From: a virus
IMG/VR virus record: IMGVR_UViG_3300008262_006466
Location: 1-24,234 of that record
DNA length: 24,234 bases
Reading direction: 5' to 3' (one strand)
The notes under the pieces were generated by a model, which worked only from the letters and a program-made list of their open reading frames with translations, was not told the DNA's origin and ran no database searches. The position numbers and the translations under genes are program-made. Below are positions 14,959-23,546 of the stretch, piece by piece (positions within the stretch are counted from its first letter, which is position 1; every line of letters begins with the position of its first letter).

Positions 14959-15642
14959 ATTTTTTAAAAAATTGTTTAATTTATTAAGACACATCGTCGT
15001 ATTTTGTGGGACTTGAGGAGGTCTATTGGAAAGACCTATGTTTTTATTTGTTTTTAACGCAAGTTCGTATATAGATTTAGTTTCTGTTCCTACATTAAAA
15101 ATTCCATGGGCATTGTTCTCAATTAGTTTAATTACTAACTTACTAATTACGTCCACATAATCGCAATTCGTCTGAATATTAGACCAAGCTTTTTCGTAAG
15201 GAAATGGATTAGGTTTGTGAGACAGTCTACAAATTAAATAATTTTCACACTTTAATTGTATCAAAGCATCTCCAATTAATTTTGTATAACTATAAAACGT
15301 ATTGTGATGAACGGGTACATCTTCCTCAGAGCAGTTTTCTTTAGACCCTGAATAAACATAATCAGTTGATATGTGTATGAGTTTTTTTGAGGCTCCGTTG
15401 CAGTAATCAATTAAATCACTAAGAGCTTTGACGTTTACGTCCCAACTTGTTTCTTTGTCATTTTCGTATGTTTTTGTAAATGCAATACAATTGACTATTG
15501 TGTCATAACTAAAAAGTTTATAAGACCAGTTTTTAAAATTAACAAAATCTATTTTGTCTTTTTTTCTGCTTACAAAGTCCCATTTAGTTTGTTTTGCTAT
15601 TTCTTTGCCAAGCAACCCGTCCCCAAGAATAACAGCATTCAC
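14950..15642 (-). CDS. RmlD-like NAD(P)-dependent nucleotide-sugar reductase/epimerase
   Basis: A 230-residue extended short-chain dehydrogenase/reductase. It has the nucleotide-binding GDGLLG (7-12), ISTDYVYSG (91-99) with the catalytic Ser/Thr region, and the YxxxK pair Y117/K121. RmlD enzymes make dTDP-L-rhamnose by reducing dTDP-4-dehydrorhamnose. This protein is shorter than typical RmlD (about 290 residues) and may act on another nucleotide sugar. The start is GTG 15642, one base after the preceding stop; no in-frame ATG is nearby. It is the last gene of the sugar island and supplies the only visible sugar-nucleotide-making step, so the remaining donors must come from the host or from genes outside the window. 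Confidence 0.82.
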   Translation of the reverse strand: MNAVILGDGLLGKEIAKQTKWDFVSRKKDKIDFVNFKNWSYKLFSYDTIVNCIAFTKTYENDKETSWDVNVKALSDLIDYCNGASKKLIHISTDYVYSGSKENCSEEDVPVHHNTFYSYTKLIGDALIQLKCENYLICRLSHKPNPFPYEKAWSNIQTNCDYVDVISKLVIKLIENNAHGIFNVGTETKSIYELALKTNKNIGLSNRPPQVPQNTTMCLNKLNNFLKNLI

Positions 15643-15643
15643 T

Positions 15644-16210
15644 TTAAATTTTTAAAAATTCTTCTGGGGAAATTACATTCATTAAAGAAGTTTTATTCTT
15701 TTCGTAATAATAATATGTTTTGGCTAAGTCTAAGGGCACTGCATTATATACAGCTTGAGATCCTCTACGTATTACACCGCAACCGCAATCTGTATCTACA
15801 ACTTTAATATCAAGCTCAGGATTGTTATAACGTAGGTCTATAATAGATCTAAAAACTGTACCATTCCAGCATACTTGAATAAATTCTTCGCAATGAGGCA
15901 AGCAATCGTGAACTACAATAGTTCCTCCTTGATTAAGGCACTTAAGAGCATTCAAGATATCTTTTGTACATTGTTCTTCAACATGAAGACCGTCAACAAA
16001 AACTATATCAAACGTTTTGGTATTTTGTTCAAAATAATTATCTGATGTCATTTCATGAGTTAGTTCATCATACCTTTTTTCAGGATCCACACATTCTTTA
16101 AAGTCTATATCGATTTGAGAAAAACAATCTCCAAATTGAGTTCCAATTTCAAGATAAGTTTTGTAGTTATGTTTTTTAATTAAATGATTAATAATATCAA
16201 ATCGTTTCAT
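15644..16210 (-). CDS. Class I SAM-dependent methyltransferase
   Basis: A 188-residue protein with a Rossmann-type SAM site: YLEIGTQFGDCF (about 19-30), then VDPEKRY as the second strand with its acidic end, FDIVFVDGLHVEEQ (about residues 67-80) and GGTIVVHDCLPH. This pattern belongs to the Methyltransf_24-like group, often found in surface-polysaccharide clusters, where members methylate sugars or related acceptors. It overlaps the preceding gene by 14 bases and is followed after one base by the reductase gene, so it is part of one tightly coupled operon. Sugar O-methylation is inferred from context, not shown. Confidence 0.82.
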   Translation of the reverse strand: MKRFDIINHLIKKHNYKTYLEIGTQFGDCFSQIDIDFKECVDPEKRYDELTHEMTSDNYFEQNTKTFDIVFVDGLHVEEQCTKDILNALKCLNQGGTIVVHDCLPHCEEFIQVCWNGTVFRSIIDLRYNNPELDIKVVDTDCGCGVIRRGSQAVYNAVPLDLAKTYYYYEKNKTSLMNVISPEEFLKI

Positions 16211-17060
16211 AGTGTTTTATTGTGTTTATAAATTGAGTTGCAAGAGCCTTTGTAGTGTTGTTACTTAACACGTGCTTTTCTAATTTGTCAATAACGTTTT
16301 CGTAAATTTCTTTTGCTGATGTTTTGCCAGTCTGTTCAATTACTTGCATGCATAGCTCTTTCGGAAACGTTTTCATTGTGTTTTTTGGGCATTTCTCTAA
16401 ATTTAAAAAATATGGAACACAACCATTACCGAGAATTTCATAGTGTCTCATGCAATCCCATCCTGCCTTTTTAGTAGTTATTCCAAACCGAGCTTGATTA
16501 TAATCGTTGTAATAATCTGCTTCGTTGTTGTAAATGTATGTTTTCCTATCCAGAGGAGTAATGTGTGCAAAATCCTTTGTTTTGTTTTTATTAAAAATGA
16601 CTTTGTTTGTTGGAATAGCAAAAGAAATTGAATGAAGCCGTTTATGATCAAGAACAAGTTCTCTTTTAAAATAATGTATGCCTAAATCAAAAACGTTGTT
16701 TATATTTGTCTCATCTTCTCCATCAACAGCAATGATTTGTGTTTTCGGATAGTATTCTAAAATTTTATTAATTCGGTCATTGCAACGCCAAATTGAACCG
16801 TAAACAATGTAATCAAAATAACGATGTTTAATTTTTGAAGTAATGTCTGTTCTATCAACTTCGATATCAGGCAAAACTCTTGTTACAGACATCCCCATTC
16901 CATATAATTTTTTAGCAGCTTCTTCACTATAGGACAAATAATTGTGTTCTCTTTTATTGTAATCTACTACGTCAGCACCAAGTAGTTCTCTCAAACCAAT
17001 AAATAAACAATCGTCTTGGTAATCTACGTGATCTCCTTTTGTTAGGTATAAAATTTTCAT
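16197..17060 (-). CDS. Putative glycosyltransferase, GT-B-like
   Basis: A 287-residue protein starting MKILYLTKGDHVDYQDDCL, which looks like the first strand of a GT-B-type fold. The strongest landmark is GWDCMRHYEILGNGCVPYF, with a following LNLEKCPKNTMKTFPK. This resembles the donor-binding helix of group 1 glycosyltransferases ('E..a.G..P') and a pattern I associate with polysaccharide-cluster proteins of marine microbes and viruses. DYIVYGSIWR and IIAVDGEDE mark internal strands. There is no membrane segment. It overlaps the FkbM gene by 4 bases upstream and the methyltransferase by 14 downstream. The enzyme class is likely; donor and acceptor are unknown. Confidence 0.7.
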   Translation of the reverse strand: MKILYLTKGDHVDYQDDCLFIGLRELLGADVVDYNKREHNYLSYSEEAAKKLYGMGMSVTRVLPDIEVDRTDITSKIKHRYFDYIVYGSIWRCNDRINKILEYYPKTQIIAVDGEDETNINNVFDLGIHYFKRELVLDHKRLHSISFAIPTNKVIFNKNKTKDFAHITPLDRKTYIYNNEADYYNDYNQARFGITTKKAGWDCMRHYEILGNGCVPYFLNLEKCPKNTMKTFPKELCMQVIEQTGKTSAKEIYENVIDKLEKHVLSNNTTKALATQFINTIKHYETI

Positions 17061-17815
17061 ATTTGATTTAGCGCAAATGTTTTGAATTTTGTATTAAAAA
17101 TAAAGCCTTTAGGAACACACAAAAAGTCGGCCGGATATTTTGTCATTATTTGATACATATCGTATCCAAGTTCTTCTTTAATAAATGAAATAAGATGTTG
17201 GGAGGTGTAACCAAACTTTGCTAATTGAAATTCTTCTATTTCGACAATTAGCGTTGGTTTATCTTTTAAAATTTTTTGTTTGGCTCCTTTTAGTACACGC
17301 AATTCACAACCCTGTACGTCCATTTTAATAAAATTAATATCAGGCAACTTTAAAGAATCGATCGTGATCATTTTTACCAGTTGTTCGCTAATATTGTTTG
17401 TTATTGAATTGTCTCCGTGATTAATCACGTCATCTAAGGTCGTGCTTGGTTCTGGTATATAGACATTCTCTTCTACGTCTCCTACAGCATTATTAAATAC
17501 ACAAACGTTTGTTAACCCGTTCAAATGAGCATTTGCGTTAACTTGATGATAAAATAATTTCATTGGCTCAAAAGAAAATACCTTGCCGTTTTCTTTTGTT
17601 AAAAGACCCATAGCTATTGTGTGATAACCAAAGTTGGCTCCAATATCTAAGCAGTTATGAGTTGGTTTTATATATTCCACTAATATCTCTGTAATGTGCT
17701 CTTCCCAGCAACCCTCCCTCTTAATTGTATTTCCAATTGCATCGTTTGTTAAAAATACATAATTTTTGTTAAGACCAAATTTTGTTATGCTAGCAGTTGT
17801 AAATATAGAACTCAT
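17057..17815 (-). CDS. FkbM-family methyltransferase
   Basis: A 252-residue protein. The SAM-binding motif is CLDIGANFGYHT (about 55-66), followed by GKVFSFEPM, the acidic second strand, then INFIKMDVQGCELRVLKGAK and PTLIVEIEE, the hallmarks of the FkbM family (Methyltransf_21). FkbM-like enzymes O-methylate hydroxyls, often on sugars of capsules, O-antigens or glycolipids. It lies in mid-operon, 5 bases after the CgeB-like gene and overlapping the next by 4 bases. Two methyltransferases of different families in one cluster suggest that at least two positions of the final glycan are methylated; this is inference. Confidence 0.9.
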   Translation of the reverse strand: MSSIFTTASITKFGLNKNYVFLTNDAIGNTIKREGCWEEHITEILVEYIKPTHNCLDIGANFGYHTIAMGLLTKENGKVFSFEPMKLFYHQVNANAHLNGLTNVCVFNNAVGDVEENVYIPEPSTTLDDVINHGDNSITNNISEQLVKMITIDSLKLPDINFIKMDVQGCELRVLKGAKQKILKDKPTLIVEIEEFQLAKFGYTSQHLISFIKEELGYDMYQIMTKYPADFLCVPKGFIFNTKFKTFALNQI

Positions 17816-17820
17816 TTAAT

Positions 17821-18708
17821 TTATAAAATAGATAATAATTTTTCAATTCTGACTTGTGTTGTATGAGACTTGACTACTTTGTTATAACCGCTTTGCGATA
17901 TATTAATTCTTTCTTTATTATTTGCAGAAAAGTAATTAATTTTTTCTACACAATCGTCAATGGAGTCAAAGTAAACAATGTCTTCGTTTTCTTTAAAAAT
18001 TAAATCAATTCTAGTCTTTGGGTCCGGACGGTCTGTTATAACTAATCTGTTTGCCATCATGCCTTCAAATATGCGTCTGGTAATTTCTTTATATTTACTG
18101 TTTTGAATTACTATGTGGCCTTTCATTAAATGGCGAGTGTGAACCTTGCCAATCAAAAACTCTGTTCTGGCTTCAAATCTATCTTGCAATTTATTTTTTA
18201 GCTCTTTAAAAAAATCTTCTTCTATAGAACGGGTCGTTACTGCATCGAATACAGGTTCTTGCTCAACATCATTAAATTGATCAGGATCTGCAAAATGTGG
18301 ACACCACACAGCATTAATATTTTGCTGATTGTATAATTCTACACAACGAATGTCGGGGGACAGAACTACATCGAAATTTTTATCTTTAATTTTCAATAAA
18401 TTTAAATTATAATTTTGCGGATCATCTCCTGACTCAACAACCCATTTTGCTGTGGGTATAAATTTTTTATGCAAAAAAGGAGATTTAAATAAACCAAAAT
18501 CTAAGTGAAAAACAATGTCAGGAACAAATTGTTTTTGTTCATAATCTTCTATCAATTTTTTGAGATTAGTATCGTCAAAGCGGTCGTTTACTAATGTATT
18601 ATAAAATTTTGTATCAAAACCTTTTTTTACAAAGTGATTATAAAAACTAATTGGAATGTTCCATGTTTCATTCAACGAAGATGGACCTAAAACAGCAACC
18701 CGTTTCAT
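17821..18708 (-). CDS. CgeB-like / group 1 glycosyltransferase
   Basis: A 295-residue protein with a two-domain GT-B look. The N-terminal half has KRVAVLGPS and PDIVFHLDFG, then AKWVVESGDDPQNY and FDVVLSPD. The C-terminal half has KYKEITRRIFEGMMANRLVI and a closing helix with YNKVVKSHTTQVRIEKLL. The order matches CgeB-type proteins (glycosyltransferases first known from spore maturation), in which 'R.fE.ma.G...it' contacts the donor; here Ala-Asn replaces the usual Ala-Cys/Gly. It overlaps the preceding gene by 4 bases. Substrate is unknown. Confidence 0.75.
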   Translation of the reverse strand: MKRVAVLGPSSLNETWNIPISFYNHFVKKGFDTKFYNTLVNDRFDDTNLKKLIEDYEQKQFVPDIVFHLDFGLFKSPFLHKKFIPTAKWVVESGDDPQNYNLNLLKIKDKNFDVVLSPDIRCVELYNQQNINAVWCPHFADPDQFNDVEQEPVFDAVTTRSIEEDFFKELKNKLQDRFEARTEFLIGKVHTRHLMKGHIVIQNSKYKEITRRIFEGMMANRLVITDRPDPKTRIDLIFKENEDIVYFDSIDDCVEKINYFSANNKERINISQSGYNKVVKSHTTQVRIEKLLSIL

Positions 18709-19649
18709 GATAGAAATACTTTTTCAAATTTTTGCATTACATTTTCCGGAGCAAATTGCTTGACGAGATTTGAATAAGTTGATTTGAGGTGTTCGGGGTT
18801 CGTTAACTTATTAAGCAAGTTAAAAGCAGAAGTATAGTCTGTGTACCACAAACCTTTTTCTCCAAGCAATGTAATATGATTTTTGTCTAGTCCTTCTTTC
18901 CAACTTATAATTGGTTTATCATTAAACAAGAACTCACTTATAGCTAAGCCAAAACTTTCTCCGTGTTGTCTTCCGTGAATCATGTAATCACAAGTATTAA
19001 TAAAATTAGATTTGTGCTGTAAGTTATATGTACCTTCAACAAATACAATATTAGAATGTTTAGGACCAAATGGCCTGGTGTTCATAAACAAGAAAGTGAG
19101 ATCGTTTCTGTGTTTTAATACTTCATAAATTGCATTATACACAAAAGGTAAATCAAAATCATTATACCCTCCATATCTTCCTATTACGATATTGTCGGAA
19201 GGAATATTTAATTTTTCTCTAAAGTTTTTTGTAGGTTCCGGCAACCAAACAATATGAGGAACCCATTTGTCTGACATTCCCATCTTTTGAGCAAGCCACT
19301 CTGAAACATATGCATACGAATCTCCGTGAGCCTGTTTATTTTGAAACACAGCATGTATTGCATTTTTAACTTCAGGAATTAATTTTCCGTCATTGTCTCC
19401 AGCTTTGATATAATATACATACTGAATATTTTTTTTCTTGACGAACTGATGGCATTCTTCAAATTTATTATACAAAAATACTTCGAATTTGTTTTGAAAT
19501 TTCTTTAGCGTTGTTAGATCTGCATTAGCGTCAGAAATAATATATGATTTATTGCCGAGTATTGTTTCGTTGTAAAAAGCATAATCATACAAGGCAACTT
19601 CTGTTCCTCTGATTCCTAATTGATTTGAATGGAAAGCTACGGTTTTCAT
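18705..19649 (-). CDS. GT4-like retaining glycosyltransferase
   Basis: A 314-residue protein. The start MKTVAFHSNQLGIRGTEVAL has the Gly-rich acceptor-side loop of GT4 enzymes (usually GG.E, here RGTE). The second domain starts NIVIGRYGGYNDFD and contains GRQHGESFGLAISEFLF, an E-x7-E motif (E of GES to E of SEF), the donor-binding signature of retaining GT4 glycosyltransferases. DKPIISW then closes the site. There is no membrane segment. It has 4-base overlaps with both neighbours. It probably adds one sugar in the island's pathway; linkage is unknown. Confidence 0.85.
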   Translation of the reverse strand: MKTVAFHSNQLGIRGTEVALYDYAFYNETILGNKSYIISDANADLTTLKKFQNKFEVFLYNKFEECHQFVKKKNIQYVYYIKAGDNDGKLIPEVKNAIHAVFQNKQAHGDSYAYVSEWLAQKMGMSDKWVPHIVWLPEPTKNFREKLNIPSDNIVIGRYGGYNDFDLPFVYNAIYEVLKHRNDLTFLFMNTRPFGPKHSNIVFVEGTYNLQHKSNFINTCDYMIHGRQHGESFGLAISEFLFNDKPIISWKEGLDKNHITLLGEKGLWYTDYTSAFNLLNKLTNPEHLKSTYSNLVKQFAPENVMQKFEKVFLS

Positions 19650-20395
19650 TTGTATTGTTTAAATTGTTGATAACCGCCAGACTTGAAAGGTTCATTATTC
19701 CATTTTCTAGCTAAAAGATCTCCTTGTTCGTTCATATTTTTAGAAGTGTATTTTAATCGATCTTCTGCGTATTTGTTGGAATGTCCAGATTGGTGTTTGA
19801 CACGAGCTCCTGTATGAACACCGTGCAAAAGGCCGCATCTATTCAAAGACATAATATAATCATTGTCTTGATAAAAGAAATAAAATGTTTCATCCAAAAA
19901 GCCAATTTGCTCAAAGATTGAACGTCTGCAACAAAAAATACAACCGTACATATGCAAAGACACTTCGTTGCCGTAGTAAAGCTTGTTTTCTGATGGCAAA
20001 AACATTTTTGTGTGTCTATGCCACTCTCTGTCAATCGGTGAAATTGAGCTAACTTCAGAGTTTGTTTGAAACTCTTTTAATATTGTTTGCAAACAATTTG
20101 GCTGAATAAGCAAGTCATTGTTTGGTCCAATAACAAATTCTGCTTCACATTTAGCCAGAGCTATATTGTAAAATTCGTTGTAATTAAATTGTTTGTTTGG
20201 TTTAATGACCTCTACTTTTGGTTGATTATAATCTTTGTCGCAAGATGAATTGGTCTCTACTACATAAACTTTGTTAATAAGTTCATTTGCGGTATTAATG
20301 TAAGAATCAATGCATGCTTTGGTTGTTTGATATGTTACATCGTCCACAACCAACGATAAAATAATAACATCAAATTTGTTATTGAGCTTGGACAT
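19646..20395 (-). CDS. Family 2 glycosyltransferase (GT-A)
   Basis: A 249-residue GT-A enzyme. It has the first strand FDVIILSLV, YNEFYNIALAKCEAEFVIGPNNDLLI in which PNND takes the place of the DXD metal site, and a later acceptor-side segment IFEQIGFLDETFYFFYQDNDY with the conserved '(E/Q)D.D' of GT2 rhamnosyl- and related transferases. It then has AGARVKHQSGHS, which fits the 'v.H..g.S' motif of WbbL-like rhamnosyltransferases. That resemblance fits the RmlD-like gene in the island, but is not proof of rhamnose transfer. It starts 17 bases inside the preceding gene. Confidence 0.85.
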   Translation of the reverse strand: MSKLNNKFDVIILSLVVDDVTYQTTKACIDSYINTANELINKVYVVETNSSCDKDYNQPKVEVIKPNKQFNYNEFYNIALAKCEAEFVIGPNNDLLIQPNCLQTILKEFQTNSEVSSISPIDREWHRHTKMFLPSENKLYYGNEVSLHMYGCIFCCRRSIFEQIGFLDETFYFFYQDNDYIMSLNRCGLLHGVHTGARVKHQSGHSNKYAEDRLKYTSKNMNEQGDLLARKWNNEPFKSGGYQQFKQYK

Positions 20396-21155
20396 ATAAA
20401 AAGTTTTCTAATTTCTTTATAACATCATACTGATGCAGAACATAAGGTTCTTTATTATTAATAGTAATGCAAGGACTGTCAAAATTTACTTCAGCATTTC
20501 CGTAATGAGCTAGGTTAGCAATCTCGAAATTGTTTAGCACATTATAGCGATGTTGATCAAAATATACTACTTTGTTTAAAGAAGCTTGATCAATATTTTG
20601 ATAATTGCCAATTCTTGAAATAATTTCTGTCATGTCTAAACACATTTCTTTCAAAAGGCTGGTTACAGATTCTTTTCTCCCCAATATGCTGCCTCCATTT
20701 ATAATTTGATATTTTTTTAATAGATTGTAAATGTCTTGATTGTAACACAATTTAATCCACGTAGTATTTGTTTGACAATTGGCAATATATTGATTTTCGC
20801 TCGTTACATAAGGCTTTGAGTTCTGTATTAAATTGAATACATTTTTTTGAATGCACACATCAGTTAAATCGCACAAATACACATTTGAAGAAGTGCAATA
20901 ATGTTTGCAATACAAATAAAAATAAATTACTTTTAAGGTATAAGGGGAAATCGATGTTTGAATATTGTATTTTTTTGCTAATTCTGTTGCATCAACAATG
21001 TTTACTTCATTCTCTTTTAAAAATTCTGTTAGTTCTGTTGTAAGACCAGATGCAATTAAAGTCAGCGTGTTGCTAAATTTTTTAGCTCCTTTAACAAACA
21101 CTTTAATACCTGGACTAAGTTTGTACCCTTGTCCATATGTAACAATTTCGTTCAT
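20379..21155 (-). CDS. Putative glycosyltransferase-like protein, GT-A fold suspected
   Basis: A 258-residue protein. NVYLCDLTDVCIQKNVF resembles the 'l.D.rDv.fq..pf' metal-site segment of GT-A enzymes that act on glycans. INGGSILGRKESVTSLL resembles the 'naG...G' acceptor-side segment found later in the same families. A YFDQHRYN segment near the C-terminus fits the 'D Q..(l/y)n' motif. There is no signal peptide. It overlaps both neighbours (4 and 17 bases), so it is translated as part of the sugar operon. The sequence is far from families I know well, so the enzyme call is tentative. Confidence 0.6.
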   Translation of the reverse strand: MNEIVTYGQGYKLSPGIKVFVKGAKKFSNTLTLIASGLTTELTEFLKENEVNIVDATELAKKYNIQTSISPYTLKVIYFYLYCKHYCTSSNVYLCDLTDVCIQKNVFNLIQNSKPYVTSENQYIANCQTNTTWIKLCYNQDIYNLLKKYQIINGGSILGRKESVTSLLKEMCLDMTEIISRIGNYQNIDQASLNKVVYFDQHRYNVLNNFEIANLAHYGNAEVNFDSPCITINNKEPYVLHQYDVIKKLENFLYVQAQ

Positions 21156-22003
21156 TTGTTTTTCTTTAATTTTTTTAAAATTTCAATAACTTGTTCTTCT
21201 GTATGTTGAGGTGGTTGGTTGGGGTAATAACCATGCTTTTTTTTATATATTTCTCTTCCTGTCATTACTTTTTCCATCCATGCAGACTTATCTTTAGCAA
21301 TGGATGAATTTTCTATTGCGCCTGGGGCTTCTGTAATTAATTCATGACTATTTGCTAAATCAGCAAACCACCAAAATGGAGGATGGTAGCCAGCTTTAAT
21401 AATATAATTTGTACTAGATACATGCTCCCAACAATTGTCGAAGTCTTCGCACATATATCCAAGACCTTTTTCTAATAAAGTTCTTGTAAAAAAAGAAAAC
21501 ATAGCAACAGTGTGTTCGTATAAAGCAATTTTGCATGTTTTATAATCTACTATCATTTTTGGATTCGGTTCTGTATTTTCATCCAACAAATGTCGATTGT
21601 GCAAGTCGGGATTTTGAATCGTTTGTTTGCGATTAAAGGGCGATCCTGGACCATAGTTAAAATGATGAATGCCACTTGCTTTGTAAGCATCGACATATTT
21701 GCTAAAGATCGTTTTGTCTTTAATAATCATGTCGTCCTCGATAATAAAAATATAATCACAATCTTTGTCAAAAAGGTGTTTCATTGCTTTATTTTTAGAT
21801 TTAGCTACACCTAAATTTACCTCGTTATCTAACAGCTCTCCTTTAGAAAGTATTAAGTCAGCAATTGGCTTACCGTCATTTACTACCACCATTTCATCAA
21901 TAACGTCATGACACGGAACAATAGTTGTTAGTAAATTTTTGAGATATTCGGTTCTATTGCATGTAATAATACCTACACCAATTTTTTCTTTTTTATTACT
22001 CAT
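21152..22003 (-). CDS. Family 2 glycosyltransferase (GT-A)
   Basis: A 283-residue GT-A enzyme and the first gene of the sugar island. It has KIGVGIITCNRTEYLKNLL (residues 6-24), EMVVVNDGK, NLGVAKSKNKAMKHLF and YIFIIEDDMII, where EDD is the DXD-type metal site. Later a tract with HFNYGPGSPFNRK and FDNCWEHVSSTNYIIKAGY probably forms the acceptor pocket. The Lys-rich C-terminal end is 'EILKKLKKNK'. It starts 8 bases inside gp47, so the sugar island appears fused to the gp47 transcript and is likely expressed together with the replication genes. Product sugar is unknown. Confidence 0.88.
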   Translation of the reverse strand: MSNKKEKIGVGIITCNRTEYLKNLLTTIVPCHDVIDEMVVVNDGKPIADLILSKGELLDNEVNLGVAKSKNKAMKHLFDKDCDYIFIIEDDMIIKDKTIFSKYVDAYKASGIHHFNYGPGSPFNRKQTIQNPDLHNRHLLDENTEPNPKMIVDYKTCKIALYEHTVAMFSFFTRTLLEKGLGYMCEDFDNCWEHVSSTNYIIKAGYHPPFWWFADLANSHELITEAPGAIENSSIAKDKSAWMEKVMTGREIYKKKHGYYPNQPPQHTEEQVIEILKKLKKNK

Positions 22004-23063
22004 GTACGGTTTGGCATATTTTATATAATTCTAAACATTTATCAAGCACTTCTTTTTTCGTAGCTCTAGTTTCCACGTGCTCTACAAATTCGTGAAATGC
22101 TGTTTCAATGTCAATTGAAAGCTTTTTAACTTCTTTTGTATCAATTTGTGCATTATCTAGAATATTAAATTCTGTTCTAAATTGTAGAGGCCCGTATTGT
22201 GCTAATTTAGAAATTAATAGATCCAATGTCAAAGTATCTAACTTTGTATCGACATACACACTAACAATATTTCCTTTAACAATTGATGGAAGGTCTTGAT
22301 ATTTCTTTTGAGCAAGTTCAGATATTCTTAAACGTATATGTTTAGGAGTAAGAGTGTTTTCAACAAATTTTAATTTTGTTGTGTCGTCAAAATCAATAAT
22401 AGTGACTCCTTTTTGTTGTTCTCTGTCCCCAAAATCCATTTCGTAAGGCGAACCAAGATAAAGAACATACTTGTTGTTTTCATAGATTCTATGGTCTCTG
22501 AAATGAAAGTGTCCAGTAATCACTGCATCAGCTTTTTCTAAAAGATCAGTTGATGTGTCCCCATGGTCACAAATTTTTGTAGCATTCATTTTAAAGTTTG
22601 CTATTTCAAAATGACCCACGAGCATGTCAACTTTATTAAGATCCTTTACAGTTGTTTGCCAAGGACAAAATGTTACAAACTTTTCGCCAACTTGAATAGT
22701 AGTCGGTTGGGAATAGACAAATATATTATCTCGCTCAAGAATTTCTACAGAATTTACTTCAACAGTAGATGAAAGAAAGGCATCATGGTTGCCTGGAATT
22801 AAGTGAATTTTATAATTTTTAAGAGTATCAAAAAACTTTTTAGCTGTGTGAAGCGTATTGACTCCTATCTCGTGCCGATCGTGAAACACATCACCTGCAA
22901 AAAAGATTGTGTCAAGCTTGTTCTCTTTCATTACTCCGTCAATCCAATTTGCTAGATCCAAACAAATTTTATGCCAAGTTTGAGAGTCTTGATGAACTCC
23001 CAAATGCAAGTCAGAAAAGAAAAGAACTTTGTTGTTTTTTGGATTAATCTTCAAAGTGGCCAT
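21996..23063 (-). CDS. 47: Gp47 recombination nuclease subunit (Mre11/SbcD-like)
   Basis: A 355-residue metallophosphoesterase from ATG 23063 (MATLKINPKNNK). An in-frame extension to 23123 lies mostly inside the gp55 gene and is rejected. Phosphoesterase motifs are in order: FFSDLHLG (D18, H20), FAGDVFHDRH (D58, H61), IPGNHD (N92, H93, D94), MLVGHFE and ITGHFHFRDH. These are the residues that bind the two Mn ions in Mre11. T4 gp47 is 339 residues. It pairs with gp46 to process DNA ends. It overlaps gp55 by 20 bases upstream and the first glycosyltransferase by 8 bases downstream. Confidence 0.95.
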   Translation of the reverse strand: MATLKINPKNNKVLFFSDLHLGVHQDSQTWHKICLDLANWIDGVMKENKLDTIFFAGDVFHDRHEIGVNTLHTAKKFFDTLKNYKIHLIPGNHDAFLSSTVEVNSVEILERDNIFVYSQPTTIQVGEKFVTFCPWQTTVKDLNKVDMLVGHFEIANFKMNATKICDHGDTSTDLLEKADAVITGHFHFRDHRIYENNKYVLYLGSPYEMDFGDREQQKGVTIIDFDDTTKLKFVENTLTPKHIRLRISELAQKKYQDLPSIVKGNIVSVYVDTKLDTLTLDLLISKLAQYGPLQFRTEFNILDNAQIDTKEVKKLSIDIETAFHEFVEHVETRATKKEVLDKCLELYKICQTVHE

Positions 23064-23535
23064 TTTGTGTATAATCATCAGAAGATTGACCACGCGTATT
23101 CTTCTTGCTAGGAATATAACCACTGCATACGTGATCTTCGTAAATTTCTTCTTGATAGCGTTTCAAAGTATCAAAATCCTTTTTGTGTTTTTTAATGCAG
23201 TTTTGAAATGCATGATACGCAACTTTAGTAAAGTAAGAAAAAGGATTGTAACCAGCTGAACATTTAAAGCGCTTTCTGCGAAGAGCCGTCATCATTTTAA
23301 CGATTGCATCACCTTGCATCTCTGATTTAAAGCTATAAGAATAGAAATTCCGAGCAAGAGCAAGACGTGTAGAAATCATTTGTATCATTTCAGCAAGTTT
23401 ATCGGAAATAATATTAGTATCATAGTACTCAATAATCAATAATTCCATCTCTTTTGGGTCAATATAAACGTCTTTTAATTCTTCTTTCGTCCGGCGGACT
23501 CTTTTTTGCGTAGGTGGTTTTTCGTTCTTGCTCAT
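23044..23535 (-). CDS. 55: Gp55-like late-transcription sigma factor
   Basis: A 163-residue protein (T4 gp55 is 185). The basic N-terminus (KRVRRTKEE) is followed by a helical core: IISDKLAEMIQMISTRLALA, then FYSYSFKSEMQGDAIVKMM, RRKRFKCSAGYNPFSYFTKV and YHAFQNCIKKHKKD. This matches the sigma-region-2-like part of T4 gp55 (T4: [33 protein letters not shown]). Gp55 redirects host RNA polymerase to TATAAATA late promoters together with gp33 and the clamp. It lies between uvsW and 47; in T4, 55 and 47 are near each other with alpha-gt between. Confidence 0.9.
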   Translation of the reverse strand: MSKNEKPPTQKRVRRTKEELKDVYIDPKEMELLIIEYYDTNIISDKLAEMIQMISTRLALARNFYSYSFKSEMQGDAIVKMMTALRRKRFKCSAGYNPFSYFTKVAYHAFQNCIKKHKKDFDTLKRYQEEIYEDHVCSGYIPSKKNTRGQSSDDYTQNGHFED

Positions 23536-23546
23536 ATGCTTTATAG

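Noticed and set aside
14937-14975. AT-rich palindrome near the end of the reductase gene as a terminator
   Set aside because: It consists only of A and T, overlaps coding sequence and a good promoter candidate, and lacks a G-C stem.
14950-22003. Island as a DNA hypermodification system
   Set aside because: None of the enzymes resembles known phage DNA glucosyltransferases or base-modifying enzymes, and no hydroxymethylase gene is in the window. It stays only as one open option in the finding.
23064-23123. Upstream extension of gp47
   Set aside because: It lies within the gp55 coding sequence and precedes the conserved phosphoesterase start; ATG 23063 is better.
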